Positions 1 through 8,119 of a DNA stretch of 64,000 nucleotides are shown in pieces. Below the pieces are notes generated by a model. It searched no databases. It saw only the letters and a list, made by a program, of their open reading frames with translations, and was not told the origin of the DNA. This stretch comes from Pseudomonadota bacterium (GTDB lineage Bacteria > Myxococcota_A > UBA796 > CAJQPC01). Both the position numbers and the translations under genes were made by a program. Position 1 is the stretch's first letter. The number at the start of each line of letters is the position of its first letter. The stretch is taken from NCBI GenBank assembly GCA_024228935.1, contig JAAESX010000158.1, forward strand, positions 16,812 through 80,811, written 5' to 3'.

Positions 1-1388
1 CCGAGCTCGATGGCCCAGGCATTCCACACACTCGGGTCGTCGGATGCGACCTCGACGGCCCGCGAACACACGTCGGGGAGCTGCCAGACACACGCGGTGA
101 CCAGGGTCCACGCGCTGGGCTCTCCTTCGAGCGCGACCGCCAGATCCGCCGTCGGGTCCCCCGCCGTCAGGACCCGCGCGAAGGCGCGCACTTCATGCAC
201 CTCGCCGCGTCGACGCGCGTCCGGGAACGTCACCTCGTGCAGCAGCGCGATGGCCCGCTCTGGCTGCTCGGGGGCGATGGTCCGAGCCAGGTTGAGGCGG
301 ATGGCCGGGTCCCGCGGCATGCGGGCATGTGTGGTCTCCCAGAGGGTCTCCTCGTCGGTCCAGTCCCCGATGCGCAGCTGCCCCAGGCCTGCGAGGAGCA
401 GGATCGTGGGGCCCGCGATCCACAGCGAAAGCGAGCCCAGGCGAGGCGCGGCGATGAGCACCACCCCGATGAGTGGCAGCAGGACCAGGCCATCACCGAA
501 CCGCGGTTCTCCCTGGAGAAGGCCCGCCACCATCAGCAGCGGCCCGAGCACGAAGACGCCGCCGGCGCGGGCGAGCCCTCGCGTCCGGGTCAGCCCCAGG
601 ACCAACGTGCCGACCCCCAGCCAGCCGACCACCGCGAGCGCTCCACTCGCCGACGGCACCTGGGCCGCGGGGCTGCCTCCCCAGGGGAAGACCACGCGCG
701 AGAGAAGGTGCAGGGCGCGCTCCCCCGCTCCGAGCGCGGACGCCAGTGTCGGCCCGGCGGACTCGGGCTCCAGGCTCGCGAACACCGCGACACGCAGCAC
801 GAGGTAGAGCGCGACTCCAGCGGCCAGCGCCTTCCACCTGGGCTCCCTCCGATCCCACACGAGCGATGCTACGGGCAGGAGAACCGCCGGCTCCTTCGCG
901 CCGCAAGCCAGGAATGCGAGCACGAACCCCAAAGCGGGACGCGACCGCAGTGCGAACAGGGCCAGTGCGGCGCAGACGAGGTCCGTGCGGCTGGCGATGT
1001 TGACGACCGGCTCGACCAGGAGCGGATGGGCGATGAAGAGCCCGGCGGCGACAAGCCCGGCCCGCTCTCCGTGGTGGTCCCGGACGAGCAGGAACAGCGC
1101 GAAGCCGGCGAGCCAGGCGAACACCAGGTTCCCCATGTGGAAGCCGGCCGGTCCAGCGCCGAAGAGCGCGCGCTCGACGTAGTACGACAGCGTGACCGTG
1201 GGCCGCCAGTAGGGCGAGACCCGCGTCTCGCTGAAGTGGAACAGATCGCGGGAGAGTGCCCGGGGCAGCGTGCCCAGGTCGCCGAGCGCCGCGTTCCCTT
1301 CGACGAGGACGCGGTCGTCGTAGACGAACTCGAAGCCCACGGCGCGGCCGTAGAGCAGCGCGACCATGGCCAGCAGCGCGACGGCCAC
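1..1388 (-). CDS. TMTC-like integral membrane glycosyltransferase with C-terminal TPR-like region (partial, runs off left edge)
   Basis: About 462 residues are visible and the frame stays open to base 1, so the C-terminus is missing. Near the N-terminus are YDDRVLVEGN, then a conserved YWRPT and HPLLVEPVVNIASR; further on are CGAKEPAVLLP and a DWTDEETLW stretch. This order is typical of TMTC/PMT-type polytopic membrane mannosyltransferases, which use a lipid-linked sugar outside the cytoplasmic membrane. Many hydrophobic segments fill the first ~330 residues; the last ~100 visible residues are Ala/Leu-rich helices resembling TPRs. The GTG at 1388 is chosen because hydrophobic coding begins there, 20 bp after the apt stop; an ATG at 1367 is an alternative. 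Substrate unknown. Confidence 0.72.
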   Translation of the reverse strand, partial: MAVALLAMVALLYGRAVGFEFVYDDRVLVEGNAALGDLGTLPRALSRDLFHFSETRVSPYWRPTVTLSYYVERALFGAGPAGFHMGNLVFAWLAGFALFLLVRDHHGERAGLVAAGLFIAHPLLVEPVVNIASRTDLVCAALALFALRSRPALGFVLAFLACGAKEPAVLLPVASLVWDRREPRWKALAAGVALYLVLRVAVFASLEPESAGPTLASALGAGERALHLLSRVVFPWGGSPAAQVPSASGALAVVGWLGVGTLVLGLTRTRGLARAGGVFVLGPLLMVAGLLQGEPRFGDGLVLLPLIGVVLIAAPRLGSLSLWIAGPTILLLAGLGQLRIGDWTDEETLWETTHARMPRDPAIRLNLARTIAPEQPERAIALLHEVTFPDARRRGEVHEVRAFARVLTAGDPTADLAVALEGEPSAWTLVTACVWQLPDVCSRAVEVASDDPSVWNAWAIEL

Positions 1389-1407
1389 GAGGGCCGTCCG
1401 CCGGAGC

Positions 1408-1932
1408 TCAGTAGACGAGGATCGACTCCACGGGCTTCCCACCGAGCACGGACTGTCCGTTCAGGAACCCGAGCTCGATGACGAAGGCGTACGCGGCGAC
1501 CTCGCCGCCGAGCTTCTCGATGAGCTGGCCGGTGGCGTTGGCGGTACCACCGGTCGCCAGCAGGTCGTCCACGACGAGCACGCGATCGCCAGCCTTGAAG
1601 CTGTCGACGTGCATCTCGAGGCGGTTGGTGCCGTATTCGAGGGCGTACTCGACGCCGACCGAGTCGTACGGGAGCTTGCCGGGCTTGCGCGCGAGCACGA
1701 ACGGAACGCCCAGGCTGAGGGCGAGCGGCGTCCCGAACAAGAAGCCGCGAGACTCCATGCCCACGACGCTGTCCACATGGCCGGCGAAGCGCTCGGCGAA
1801 GTGGTCGATGACACGCTGGAACAACGCGGGATCGTGCAGGATCGGCGTGATGTCCTTGAACAGGATTCCGGGCTTCGGAAAGTCCGGGATGTCGCGAATC
1901 GATGCGGTCAGGTCAGCGACGAGATCGGCCAC
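1408..1932 (-). CDS. apt: Adenine phosphoribosyltransferase
   Basis: A 174-residue protein of normal Apt length. It converts adenine plus PRPP to AMP in cytosolic purine salvage. The PRPP-binding signature VLVVDDLLATGGT lies at about residues 118-130, and the N-terminal IPDFPKPGILFKDITP and VVGMESRGFLFG blocks are classic Apt. The start is GTG, preceded by GGAGG nine bases upstream. It lies just upstream of the TMTC-like gene and is divergent from the ExoD-like gene across a 56-bp spacer that must hold both promoters. Confidence 0.96.
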   Translation of the reverse strand: MADLVADLTASIRDIPDFPKPGILFKDITPILHDPALFQRVIDHFAERFAGHVDSVVGMESRGFLFGTPLALSLGVPFVLARKPGKLPYDSVGVEYALEYGTNRLEMHVDSFKAGDRVLVVDDLLATGGTANATGQLIEKLGGEVAAYAFVIELGFLNGQSVLGGKPVESILVY

Positions 1933-1988
1933 TTGAGGATGCCTCCATGCAGGGGTTGACGATAACCCGCGAGGGTTGGAGGCCCCCG

Positions 1989-2648
1989 ATGACGCAGGTC
2001 GAGCAATCCGAGCACGCGCTCTCGAAGGAACTGACGGACTTCGTCGAGTCGCTGAACGGCGAGGACTCGACCATGGGGGCCCTCGTCGACACCGTCGGCG
2101 ACCGGGGCTTCGGCCTGCTGCTGCTGATCCTCGCCCTGCCCGCGGCCCTGCCGATCCCCGCCCCAGGCTACGCGACGCCGTTCGGCCTGATGATGATCGG
2201 CCTCGGCTGGCAGCTCGCCATGGGCCGGGAGACGCCGTGGTTCCCGGAGAACGTGCGGAAGCGCACCCTTTCGTTCAAGGGCATCTCGTTCTCGGTCCGG
2301 AACGGCAAGTGGCCGCTGAAGGCCGTCGAGGTGCTGGTCCGCCCGCGCCTGTCCGGGCTCGCTCGGAACCGGACCTTCCTGCGTCTGGTGGCCGTCACGA
2401 TCATGTTGATGGCGGCAAGCATGTCGATCCCGCTGCCGCTCACGAACACGGCGCCGAGCTTCGTCATCTTCATCCTGGCCGCCGGCATCCTCGAGGAGGA
2501 CGGCCTGCTCCTGATCTTCGGCATGCTCCTGGCGCCGATCGCCATCGGGATCGCGGGCCTCGCGCTCTACACCGCCATCACGCTCGGGCCCGAGGCCGTC
2601 GAGGAGACGGTCAAGCCGATGGTGAAGGGCTGGCTCGGACTCAGCTGA
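1989..2648 (+). CDS. ExoD-family membrane protein
   Basis: A 219-residue membrane protein of the ExoD family (exopolysaccharide synthesis, ExoD). Family proteins have about four membrane segments and affect exopolysaccharide production and alkali tolerance in rhizobia; the biochemical role is not settled. Visible here are LLLLILALPAALPIPAPGYATPFGLMMIGLGWQLAMG (the ExoD hallmark, split here as a Leu-rich helix, a PIPAPGY turn and a second helix) and two further hydrophobic stretches near the C-terminus. The ATG at 1989 has GGAGG eight bases upstream; an in-frame ATG at 1947 lacks one. Its last 8 bases overlap the convergent surE. Confidence 0.82.
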   Translation: MTQVEQSEHALSKELTDFVESLNGEDSTMGALVDTVGDRGFGLLLLILALPAALPIPAPGYATPFGLMMIGLGWQLAMGRETPWFPENVRKRTLSFKGISFSVRNGKWPLKAVEVLVRPRLSGLARNRTFLRLVAVTIMLMAASMSIPLPLTNTAPSFVIFILAAGILEEDGLLLIFGMLLAPIAIGIAGLALYTAITLGPEAVEETVKPMVKGWLGLS

Positions 2649-3390
2649 ACCAGGTCCGAACGCGCCGCAGCTCGTCGTGGTCTGTCAGGTCGGCCGACAG
2701 CGGCGTGATCGTGGCGAAGCCTTCGTCGCAGACCGCGCCATCGGACTCCTCCCCTCCGGCGAAGCCCTGGGGCGCGCCCCCGATCCACCAGTAGGGGCGC
2801 CCGCGCGGGTCTGTGCGGTGGTCTGCGAGCACGTCGTACAGCCGCTCGCCCAGCGGGACGACGCGCAGGCCTTCGACGTGAGGCCGGTTGGGCACGTTCA
2901 CGTTGAGAAGGCGCCGATGCGGCAGGCCGCGCTCGAGCACCTGCTTGGCGACCAGCGCTCCCACGCGCGCGGCCTCGTCGAAGTGCAAGGTCTCGACCTC
3001 CTGGGTCCAGTCGAAGTGCAGCGAGACGGCGACGGCCGGGATCCCGTGGAGCGCTCCCTCCATCGCGGCGGCGACCGTCCCGCTGTACAGGACGTCGTTG
3101 CCCAGATTGGCGCCGCGGTTGACCCCCGAGACGATGACGTCCGGCCGGTCCTCCAACAGGCCGTGCAGGCCGAGGTACACGCAGTCTGCCGGTGTCCCGC
3201 TGATGGCGTAGCACTGGGGCTTCCGCTCCCGAGCGCGCAGCGGCTTGTGCATTGTGAGCGCGTGTGACCGCGCAGACTGCTCGCGCTCGGGCGCGCAGAC
3301 CCAGACGTCGCCGAGCGGCAGCAACGCCTCGTAGAGGGGCCACAGGCCGGGTGCGTGGAAGCCGTCGTCGTTGGCCAGGAGGATGCGCAT
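2641..3390 (-). CDS. surE: 5'/3'-nucleotidase SurE
   Basis: A 249-residue SurE, a metal-dependent nucleoside monophosphate phosphatase linked to survival under stress. The N-terminus MRILLANDDGFHAPGL carries the metal-binding NDD motif, and VSGVNRGANLGNDVLYSGTV holds the SG(I/V)N..N and YSGT active-site blocks. Family length is about 250. The frame is open for 69 more codons upstream, but the NDD motif must sit at the N-terminus, which fixes the ATG at 3390. The gene is convergent with the exoD-like gene and divergent from a HEAT-repeat gene. Confidence 0.95.
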   Translation of the reverse strand: MRILLANDDGFHAPGLWPLYEALLPLGDVWVCAPEREQSARSHALTMHKPLRARERKPQCYAISGTPADCVYLGLHGLLEDRPDVIVSGVNRGANLGNDVLYSGTVAAAMEGALHGIPAVAVSLHFDWTQEVETLHFDEAARVGALVAKQVLERGLPHRRLLNVNVPNRPHVEGLRVVPLGERLYDVLADHRTDPRGRPYWWIGGAPQGFAGGEESDGAVCDEGFATITPLSADLTDHDELRRVRTWFS

Positions 3391-3481
3391 GGGCCTCGCC
3401 CTATCGCGGCGATCACCCCTTGGCGTCGCGGGTCGGACCCGGTACACAGACCCCACCTCTCTCACCCAGGAGCCGTCGGTG

Positions 3482-3856
3482 ATGCGTCCGTATATCGCCG
3501 ACCTCTTCCAGCGGATGAAAGGACCCGACCTGCGCGAGCAGGACGCTGCGTTCGACGCCGTGCTCTTCGAGCGCGAGGCGGCCGTGCCCGACCTCATCGC
3601 CGCCTACCGTCGGTTCTCCGAGGACCGCCTGCTGCGATTCTTCGCGGTCCAGCTGCTCGGCTTCTCCGGGAGCAAGGCGGCCGTCGAGCCTCTGATCGAG
3701 GCCCTGGACGACCCGGATCCGCTGGTTCGCTCCGAGGTGTGTCGGTCCCTCGAGGATCTGAGGGCCAAGCCGGCACGCGCTGCCTTGACCGCCCGGCTCA
3801 CGGATGTCGATGGCGGCGTGCGCGAGGCTGCGCGCGAGGCGCTCGACGCCCTGTAG
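3482..3856 (+). CDS. Small HEAT-repeat protein
   Basis: A 124-residue soluble protein made of about three HEAT/PBS-lyase-type helical pairs. Examples are DRLLRFFAVQLLGFSGSKAA, DPDPLVRSEVCRSLEDL and DGGVREAAREALDAL. No catalytic motif or signal peptide is seen, so a scaffolding role is the only inference. The start is ATG with AGGAG nine bases upstream. Its stop TAG shares one base with the GTG of the next gene (TAGTG), so the two are probably translationally coupled. Confidence 0.8.
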   Translation: MRPYIADLFQRMKGPDLREQDAAFDAVLFEREAAVPDLIAAYRRFSEDRLLRFFAVQLLGFSGSKAAVEPLIEALDDPDPLVRSEVCRSLEDLRAKPARAALTARLTDVDGGVREAAREALDAL

Positions 3857-4629
3857 TGCTCGGCCTGTTGCTGGCCTGTGCCCCCACGGACACGGAGCGC
3901 TTCGTCGAGGCCGGCCTGGCGTTGGACCTCGCCTCAGGACACGCTGCATGCGCTGGCATCGCCGACGAGGAGCTCCGAGGCGAGTGTGCGGCGCACGTGG
4001 TTCGCGAACACGGAGCCACCGACGGGGACCTCGCACGGACCACGTGCGCGCTGGGCAGCGCCTCTTGGGCGGACGAGTGTGTGTTCCTGCTGGCCGAGGA
4101 GCTGCACGACCCGAGCGATCCACAGGCCACCGCGACGCTGTGCCAGGAAGCCGGCCGATACTCCACGAGCTGCCTGATGCACGTCTGGTCAGGTCACGCT
4201 GCCGCCCTGAAGCGGGAACTGGGGCCGAACGAGGCGGCGGATGCTTTCGCCCCTGCCCTGGACTGGGCGGGTCCCCTGGCCAGCGAGGACCTGGCCCGCC
4301 GCGGCTGGGGCCTCTTCTACCGGACGGAACTGGATGTGAGCGTCCCCCTGGACGTCGGCGCCTGCGCGGGCCTTCCCGATCCCCACCCCCGGCACTGCCG
4401 ACAGGGTCTGCACGAGGCGCTCGCCCGGACCATCCACCGCGTCAGCCGAGAGAGCCCGGGAGCTTTCGCCCAGGCCTGCGCGGCCGAGGAGTCCACGTCG
4501 CGAGCCGAAGCCATACAGCGGGCGGCAGGAGTGACGTACGTGCCGTCCCCTGCCCTGGACGCCGTCGCGAAGCGCGCGATCGCCGCGGACTGCCGGCTCG
4601 AACGGGAGGCCGCCGGATCCGAGGAGTGA
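3856..4629 (+). CDS. Cys-rich putative lipoprotein, unknown function
   Basis: A 257-residue protein with no recognised domain. The N-terminus VLGLLLACAPTDT is a very short lipoprotein signal: the lipobox LLAC puts the acylated Cys at residue 8 and there is no basic n-region. The mature part has many Cys residues in short helical contexts (for example HAACAGIADEELRGECAAHV), suggesting a disulfide-stabilised helical, possibly Sel1/TPR-like, domain. The GTG start overlaps the stop of the upstream HEAT gene. Function not recognised. Confidence 0.72.
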   Translation: MLGLLLACAPTDTERFVEAGLALDLASGHAACAGIADEELRGECAAHVVREHGATDGDLARTTCALGSASWADECVFLLAEELHDPSDPQATATLCQEAGRYSTSCLMHVWSGHAAALKRELGPNEAADAFAPALDWAGPLASEDLARRGWGLFYRTELDVSVPLDVGACAGLPDPHPRHCRQGLHEALARTIHRVSRESPGAFAQACAAEESTSRAEAIQRAAGVTYVPSPALDAVAKRAIAADCRLEREAAGSEE

Positions 4630-4673
4630 GGCGTACAGGCTCGACCGAGGAGATCCCCTCCGAGGAGGCCTGG

Positions 4674-4696
4674 CCCGACCGGTGACTGCGGTCGGG
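4674..4696. terminator. GC-rich hairpin upstream of the flagellin gene
   Basis: A perfect 8-bp inverted repeat, CCCGACCG / CGGTCGGG, with a 7-base loop lies 45 bp after the lipoprotein stop and 57 bp before the flagellin start. It lacks a T-run, so it may be a weak terminator or a leader structure. No convincing sigma-28 or sigma-54 promoter was seen between 4630 and 4753. Confidence 0.35.
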
Positions 4697-4753
4697 CATC
4701 CCTCTCTCGCGAGGAGGCCCGCATGGACACGAGCTGAGAATGGAGGACGCCAC

Positions 4754-6178
4754 GTGATCACGGCTGGCCTCTCCAGCTTCGATCCGACCCTGCAGCGGAG
4801 TCTCCGGCAGACTCTGCGACGCACCCGTGTGTCGCTGACCCAGCTCTCGAGCGGTCGCCGCATCAACAAGGCGGCCGACGACGCGGCGGGCTCGGCCATC
4901 GCCGACTCGATCGACAGCAACGCACGCAGCCGGCGGGTCGCGATCCGCAACATCGGCGACGGTCTCTCGGCGCTGGACGTCACGGACTCGGGGCTGTCGC
5001 AGATCGCCGAGCGCCTGAAGCGGGCCCGCTCTCTCGCCATCCAGGCGTCGTCGGAGACGCTCGACGACCGCGGGCGTCAGATGGTCCAGACCGAGCTCGA
5101 CGAGACCCTGGATGGCGTCGACAACGTGGCGTACAGCACCATGTGGGGGGACACGCCGCTGCTCTCGATGCCCCAGGTGGATGTCGGCCTCATCGTGGAC
5201 GTCTCGGGATCGATGGGTGGCGAGATCGCCGAGGTGAAGTCGGCCATCTCGAGCTTCGTCGACGCCTTCACCACGATGGAGCTGGATGTGGGCCTGGGCC
5301 TGGCGGAGATGGGGCCCGACGCCATCGACGGTGTGAAACGGACCGCGGACATCGCCGACGTGGACTTCGACGAGGCGCTCGACGACCTGGGCGTCTGGGG
5401 CGTCGTCGGCATGGACCCCTACAGCGCCCTCCTGAACACCTCGGGCGCCGACGACGCCACCGGCGAGAACGACCCGGACCGGTTCGGCTGGAGGGCCGGC
5501 GCGCAGCGCAAGGTGCTGATCCTGATCACCGACACCGGCCGGGAGTCCAAGCTCGTGTCCACCTCGGACAGCGCCGTGGGTGCGGCGCTCGCGGCGCGGG
5601 GCATCGAGGTCCACACCATCAACCCACCGTCGAAGGATGGGGCGTTCTCGACCATCGCGTCGGACACCGGCGGGACGGTCCAGGACATCGGCAGCTCGTC
5701 GGGCAGCGGCATCCCGACAGCGCTCGACAACATCGCCGCGTCGTTCGCCGATCTGGCGGGCATCGAGCAGCTCGAGGTCCAGGCCGACATCGGGTCGGGC
5801 GCCTCGAGCCGCATCGCGATCGGCGCGCCGGTGGACGCCACGGTCCGCGGTCTCGGCCTCTCCGACGTGGACCTCTCGACCATCACAGGAGCGCGCGACT
5901 CGATCGAGGTGCTCGACACCGCCCTGGACACGATCAACCGGGCGCGCGCACAAGTCGGCGGCAGCACCCGACGCCTGGAGCACGCCCTGAACTACGAGGA
6001 GAACACCCTGGTCAACGAGCAGGCCTCGCTGTCGCGGGTTCGCGACGTCGACATGGCGCGCGTCACGGCAGAGCTCGCGAAGGACCAGATCCTCCAGCAG
6101 GCGGCGATGGCGGTCGGTGCCCAGATGCGAGCGGGCCACAAGCAGACGCTGTCGTCGCTGCTGGCGTCGATCGGCTAG
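4754..6178 (+). CDS. Flagellin with an inserted von Willebrand factor A domain
   Basis: A 474-residue protein. Residues 1-137 are a flagellin N-terminal D0/D1 domain: LTQLSSGRRINKAADDAAG matches the conserved 'RLSSG.RIN.A.DDAAG' block. Residues ~355-474 are the flagellin C-terminal domain, with VRDVDMARVTAELAKDQILQQA at about 429-450 (two adjoining blocks) and the ending TLSSLLASIG. Between them, where flagellins carry their surface-exposed variable domain, sits a VWA domain (~140-335) starting VDVGLIVDVSGSMGG with a complete MIDAS DxSxS (D149, S151, S153) and a later ILITDTGRE strand. The GTG start has GGAGG seven bases upstream. No other flagellar gene is in the window. If assembled, the filament surface would display metal-dependent adhesion domains. 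Confidence 0.93.
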   Translation: MITAGLSSFDPTLQRSLRQTLRRTRVSLTQLSSGRRINKAADDAAGSAIADSIDSNARSRRVAIRNIGDGLSALDVTDSGLSQIAERLKRARSLAIQASSETLDDRGRQMVQTELDETLDGVDNVAYSTMWGDTPLLSMPQVDVGLIVDVSGSMGGEIAEVKSAISSFVDAFTTMELDVGLGLAEMGPDAIDGVKRTADIADVDFDEALDDLGVWGVVGMDPYSALLNTSGADDATGENDPDRFGWRAGAQRKVLILITDTGRESKLVSTSDSAVGAALAARGIEVHTINPPSKDGAFSTIASDTGGTVQDIGSSSGSGIPTALDNIAASFADLAGIEQLEVQADIGSGASSRIAIGAPVDATVRGLGLSDVDLSTITGARDSIEVLDTALDTINRARAQVGGSTRRLEHALNYEENTLVNEQASLSRVRDVDMARVTAELAKDQILQQAAMAVGAQMRAGHKQTLSSLLASIG

Positions 6179-6214
6179 GCCACGGCGTGGCAGAGATAGC
6201 CCCCAGATATGAGA

Positions 6215-6240
6215 AAGCCCCTCCGTTGCCGGAGGGGCTT
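6215..6240 (-). terminator. Rho-independent terminator after tRNA-Pro
   Basis: A perfect 11-bp stem AAGCCCCTCCG / CGGAGGGGCTT with a 4-base loop. Read on the minus strand it is followed by TTTCTC, so it ends the tRNA-Pro transcript. On the plus strand it lies 37 bp past the flagellin stop with a poorer T-run, and may serve both directions. Confidence 0.8.
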
Positions 6241-6242
6241 CA

Positions 6243-6319
6243 TGGTCGGGGCGACTGGATTCGAACCAGCGACCACTTGACCCCCAGTCAAGTGCGCTAC
6301 CAGACTGCGCTACGCCCCG
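6243..6319 (-). tRNA. tRNA-Pro (anticodon GGG), CCA encoded
   Basis: A 77-base cloverleaf on the minus strand. Acceptor strands are CGGGGCG and CGCCCCG, followed by discriminator A and an encoded CCA. The anticodon stem CTTGA/TCAAG encloses loop CTGGGGG, giving anticodon GGG for CCC proline codons, which this GC-rich genome uses heavily. The T-arm contains GGTTCGAATCC. Confidence 0.95.
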
Positions 6320-6334
6320 AAATCGAGCCACCGC

Positions 6335-6363
6335 GAGGTATCCACCCCGAGCGAAAGCGTCAA
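6335..6363 (-). promoter_or_regulatory. Sigma-70-type promoter of tRNA-Pro
   Basis: On the minus strand TTGACG (6363-6358) and TACCTC (6340-6335) are separated by exactly 17 bases, 16 bases before the tRNA 5' end. The same -35 sequence and spacing precede tRNA-Val in this window. Confidence 0.65.
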
Positions 6364-6391
6364 CGGATCCGGGCTCCGCGGACGCGCGCGA

Positions 6392-6784
6392 TCAGAGAGG
6401 CTCGAGCCCTCGGACCGACTCGCGGAGGTGGCTCAGGTTCGCGCGAAGACCCGTGATGCGGTCCGCGGCCTCGCGCAGCTTGTCCGTGTCGACCTGGGCT
6501 CCATTCTTCGTCGAGGGGGCCCCACCGCCCGACAGCGCCTTGCGCGCCCCCGCGATGGTGAACCCCTCGGTGTGGAGGAGCTTCTTGATCTTGAGGAAGC
6601 GCGCGATGTCCTTCTTCCGGTACAGCCGCTGCCCCGAGCTGCTGCGGTGCGGGCGCATCCGGAACTCGCCCTCCCAGTACCGAAGCACGTGGGGCTCCAC
6701 GCCGACGAGATCGCCGACCTCGCCGATACGGAAATAGAGCTTGTCCGGGACCTGCTCTGGAAGCTCCGTGCCGACGTCGCTCAC
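6392..6784 (-). CDS. MerR-family transcriptional regulator
   Basis: A 130-residue DNA-binding protein. The N-terminal winged helix-turn-helix is clear: YFRIGEVGDLVGVEPHVLRYWE is the MerR recognition helix block, followed by a wing around SSGQRLYRKKDIARFLKIKKLL. The C-terminal ~40 residues form a coiled-coil without the metal-binding cysteines of MerR or CueR, so the effector is unknown. A MerR gene directly after ihfA is a conserved arrangement in many proteobacteria. Its start overlaps the ihfA stop by 4 bases (ATGA), implying coupled translation. Confidence 0.9.
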   Translation of the reverse strand: MSDVGTELPEQVPDKLYFRIGEVGDLVGVEPHVLRYWEGEFRMRPHRSSSGQRLYRKKDIARFLKIKKLLHTEGFTIAGARKALSGGGAPSTKNGAQVDTDKLREAADRITGLRANLSHLRESVRGLEPL

Positions 6785-7098
6785 GCCTCGGCGCCCTCGT
6801 TCAGGGCAGCCTTGAGCACCTGGCTCGGCTTGAACGTCAGCACGCGGCGCGCGGAGATCACGATGGTCTCGTTGGTCTGCGGGTTCCGGCCCTTGCGAGC
6901 CGCTTTGTCGCGCACGACGAAGTTCCCGAAGCCGCTGATCTTGATCTTGGAGCCCGACTCGAGAGCCAGCTTCATCTCCTCGAATACGGCCTCGACGATC
7001 TCCGAGGCCTCCTTCTTGGAGAACCCGACGTTCTCGTAGATCCGCTCGACGAGATCCGCCTTGGTCATGGTGCGGTTGGCCGCAGGGGTAACAGGCAC
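6781..7098 (-). CDS. ihfA: Integration host factor alpha subunit
   Basis: A histone-like DNA-bending protein that pairs with IhfB in site-specific recombination, replication and sigma-54 promoter activation. The core begins MTKADLVERIYENVGFSKKEA, with the HU/IHF signature at ISGFGNFVVRDKAARKGRNP. The family-typical ATG is at 7068 (95 residues) but has no Shine-Dalgarno. The GTG at 7098 has GGAG nine bases upstream, which is why the longer 105-residue form is given; both are possible. It lies downstream of rplT with a small lipoprotein gene between. Confidence 0.93.
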   Translation of the reverse strand: MPVTPAANRTMTKADLVERIYENVGFSKKEASEIVEAVFEEMKLALESGSKIKISGFGNFVVRDKAARKGRNPQTNETIVISARRVLTFKPSQVLKAALNEGAEA

Positions 7099-7153
7099 GT
7101 TCGCTGTCTCCAGGAGGGTTTGGGCGGCACCAATCCTATCGGAAATCGGCCGC

Positions 7154-7657
7154 TTACGCCCCGGTGTCCTCGGAAACGACCGGCTCGTCGTCATCACCGG
7201 TGACATCGAGGAGCTGGATTCCCAGCGTATCGGTGCGCACTTCGTCGGCGCCTCCGAAGGACTCGATCTCCATGACCCAGATCCCTTCGTCGAAGGCGTC
7301 CTGGGTCAGGTCGAACTCGCGGTCGTCCCGCTTGTCCGCTGAAGCCACGATCCGGACCAGGTCGACCTGGTCCTCGTAGGCGTCATCCACCACCACGCTG
7401 ACGGTGTGAATGGTCCCGACGGGGCCGCCGCCGGGTGAGACGCTCGCGACACCGACGACGACCGCGCCGGTGTTCGAGGTCAGGTCGGCCTGGACGGCCT
7501 CGAGCTCATCGGCGACGCCCACCTCGACGGTGAGCGCATCCGAGGCGTCGTTGACCTGCTCGTAGGCCACCTCGGCCTCCGTGCAGGTCGAAGCGACGAG
7601 CGGCAGGGCCAGCAGCGCCAGGCCCATGCTGCGGCGCGCGTCGCGGAGACGGCTCAC
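7154..7657 (-). CDS. Small acidic lipoprotein, unknown function
   Basis: A 167-residue exported protein of unrecognised family. The n-region is basic (RLRDARRS), followed by a hydrophobic core MGLALLALPLVASTC; Thr at -1 makes the lipobox imperfect, so lipidation is likely but not certain. The mature part is acidic and beta-rich and ends in SEDTGA, a tail also seen in another lipoprotein here. The GTG start overlaps the rplT stop (GTGA), so it is co-translated with the ribosomal operon. It occupies the place where pheST usually lie between rplT and ihfA. Confidence 0.75.
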   Translation of the reverse strand: MSRLRDARRSMGLALLALPLVASTCTEAEVAYEQVNDASDALTVEVGVADELEAVQADLTSNTGAVVVGVASVSPGGGPVGTIHTVSVVVDDAYEDQVDLVRIVASADKRDDREFDLTQDAFDEGIWVMEIESFGGADEVRTDTLGIQLLDVTGDDDEPVVSEDTGA

Positions 7658-8007
7658 GCGAGCGCGGCCTTCGCCTTCTCGACCACCGCGCCGAACGCCG
7701 CGGCGTCGTGCAGGGCCAGGTTCGCCAGGGTCTTGCGGTCGAGCTCGATGCCCGCCAGCTTGAGTCCGTGGATGAAGCGGCTGTACTTCACCTCGTGGGC
7801 CGTCAGAGCCGCATTGATGCGGGTGATCCACAGGGCGCGGTACTGGCGCTTCTTTTCCTTCCGTCCGCGGAACGCGTACGCGTCCGCCTTCATCACGGCC
7901 TCGGTGGCCTGACGGAAGTTGGAGCGTCCGCCGAAGAAGCCCTTGGCACGCTTGTGCAGCTTCTTGACGCGGGTCTTGCGAGTGGCAGCGTTCTTTACGC
8001 GAGCCAT
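7654..8007 (-). CDS. rplT: 50S ribosomal protein L20
   Basis: A 117-residue L20 of normal length, a 23S rRNA-binding protein needed early in large-subunit assembly. MARVKNAATRKTRVKKLHKRAKGFFG (two conserved basic blocks) and YRALWITRINAALTAHEVKYSRFIHGLK are diagnostic. AGAGGTGA precedes the ATG. L20 often represses its own operon by binding the leader mRNA; the 111-base rpmI-rplT spacer could carry such a site, but none was resolved by eye. Confidence 0.97.
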   Translation of the reverse strand: MARVKNAATRKTRVKKLHKRAKGFFGGRSNFRQATEAVMKADAYAFRGRKEKKRQYRALWITRINAALTAHEVKYSRFIHGLKLAGIELDRKTLANLALHDAAAFGAVVEKAKAALA

Positions 8008-8119
8008 GAGTCACCTCTTTTGGAGTACCGCTTCCCAGCGCAAGGTCGACGTGACCTCGGCGCGGTGACGGTGGAGTGTGTGTCGCCCTCACGAAGGGCG
8101 TCGAACGAGCGGCGTGAGC

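Noticed and set aside
195..1481. A 428-codon plus-strand frame at the left end
   Set aside because: The opposite strand carries a membrane glycosyltransferase with recognisable TMTC motifs that stays open to the edge, and then apt; the plus frame has no family features.
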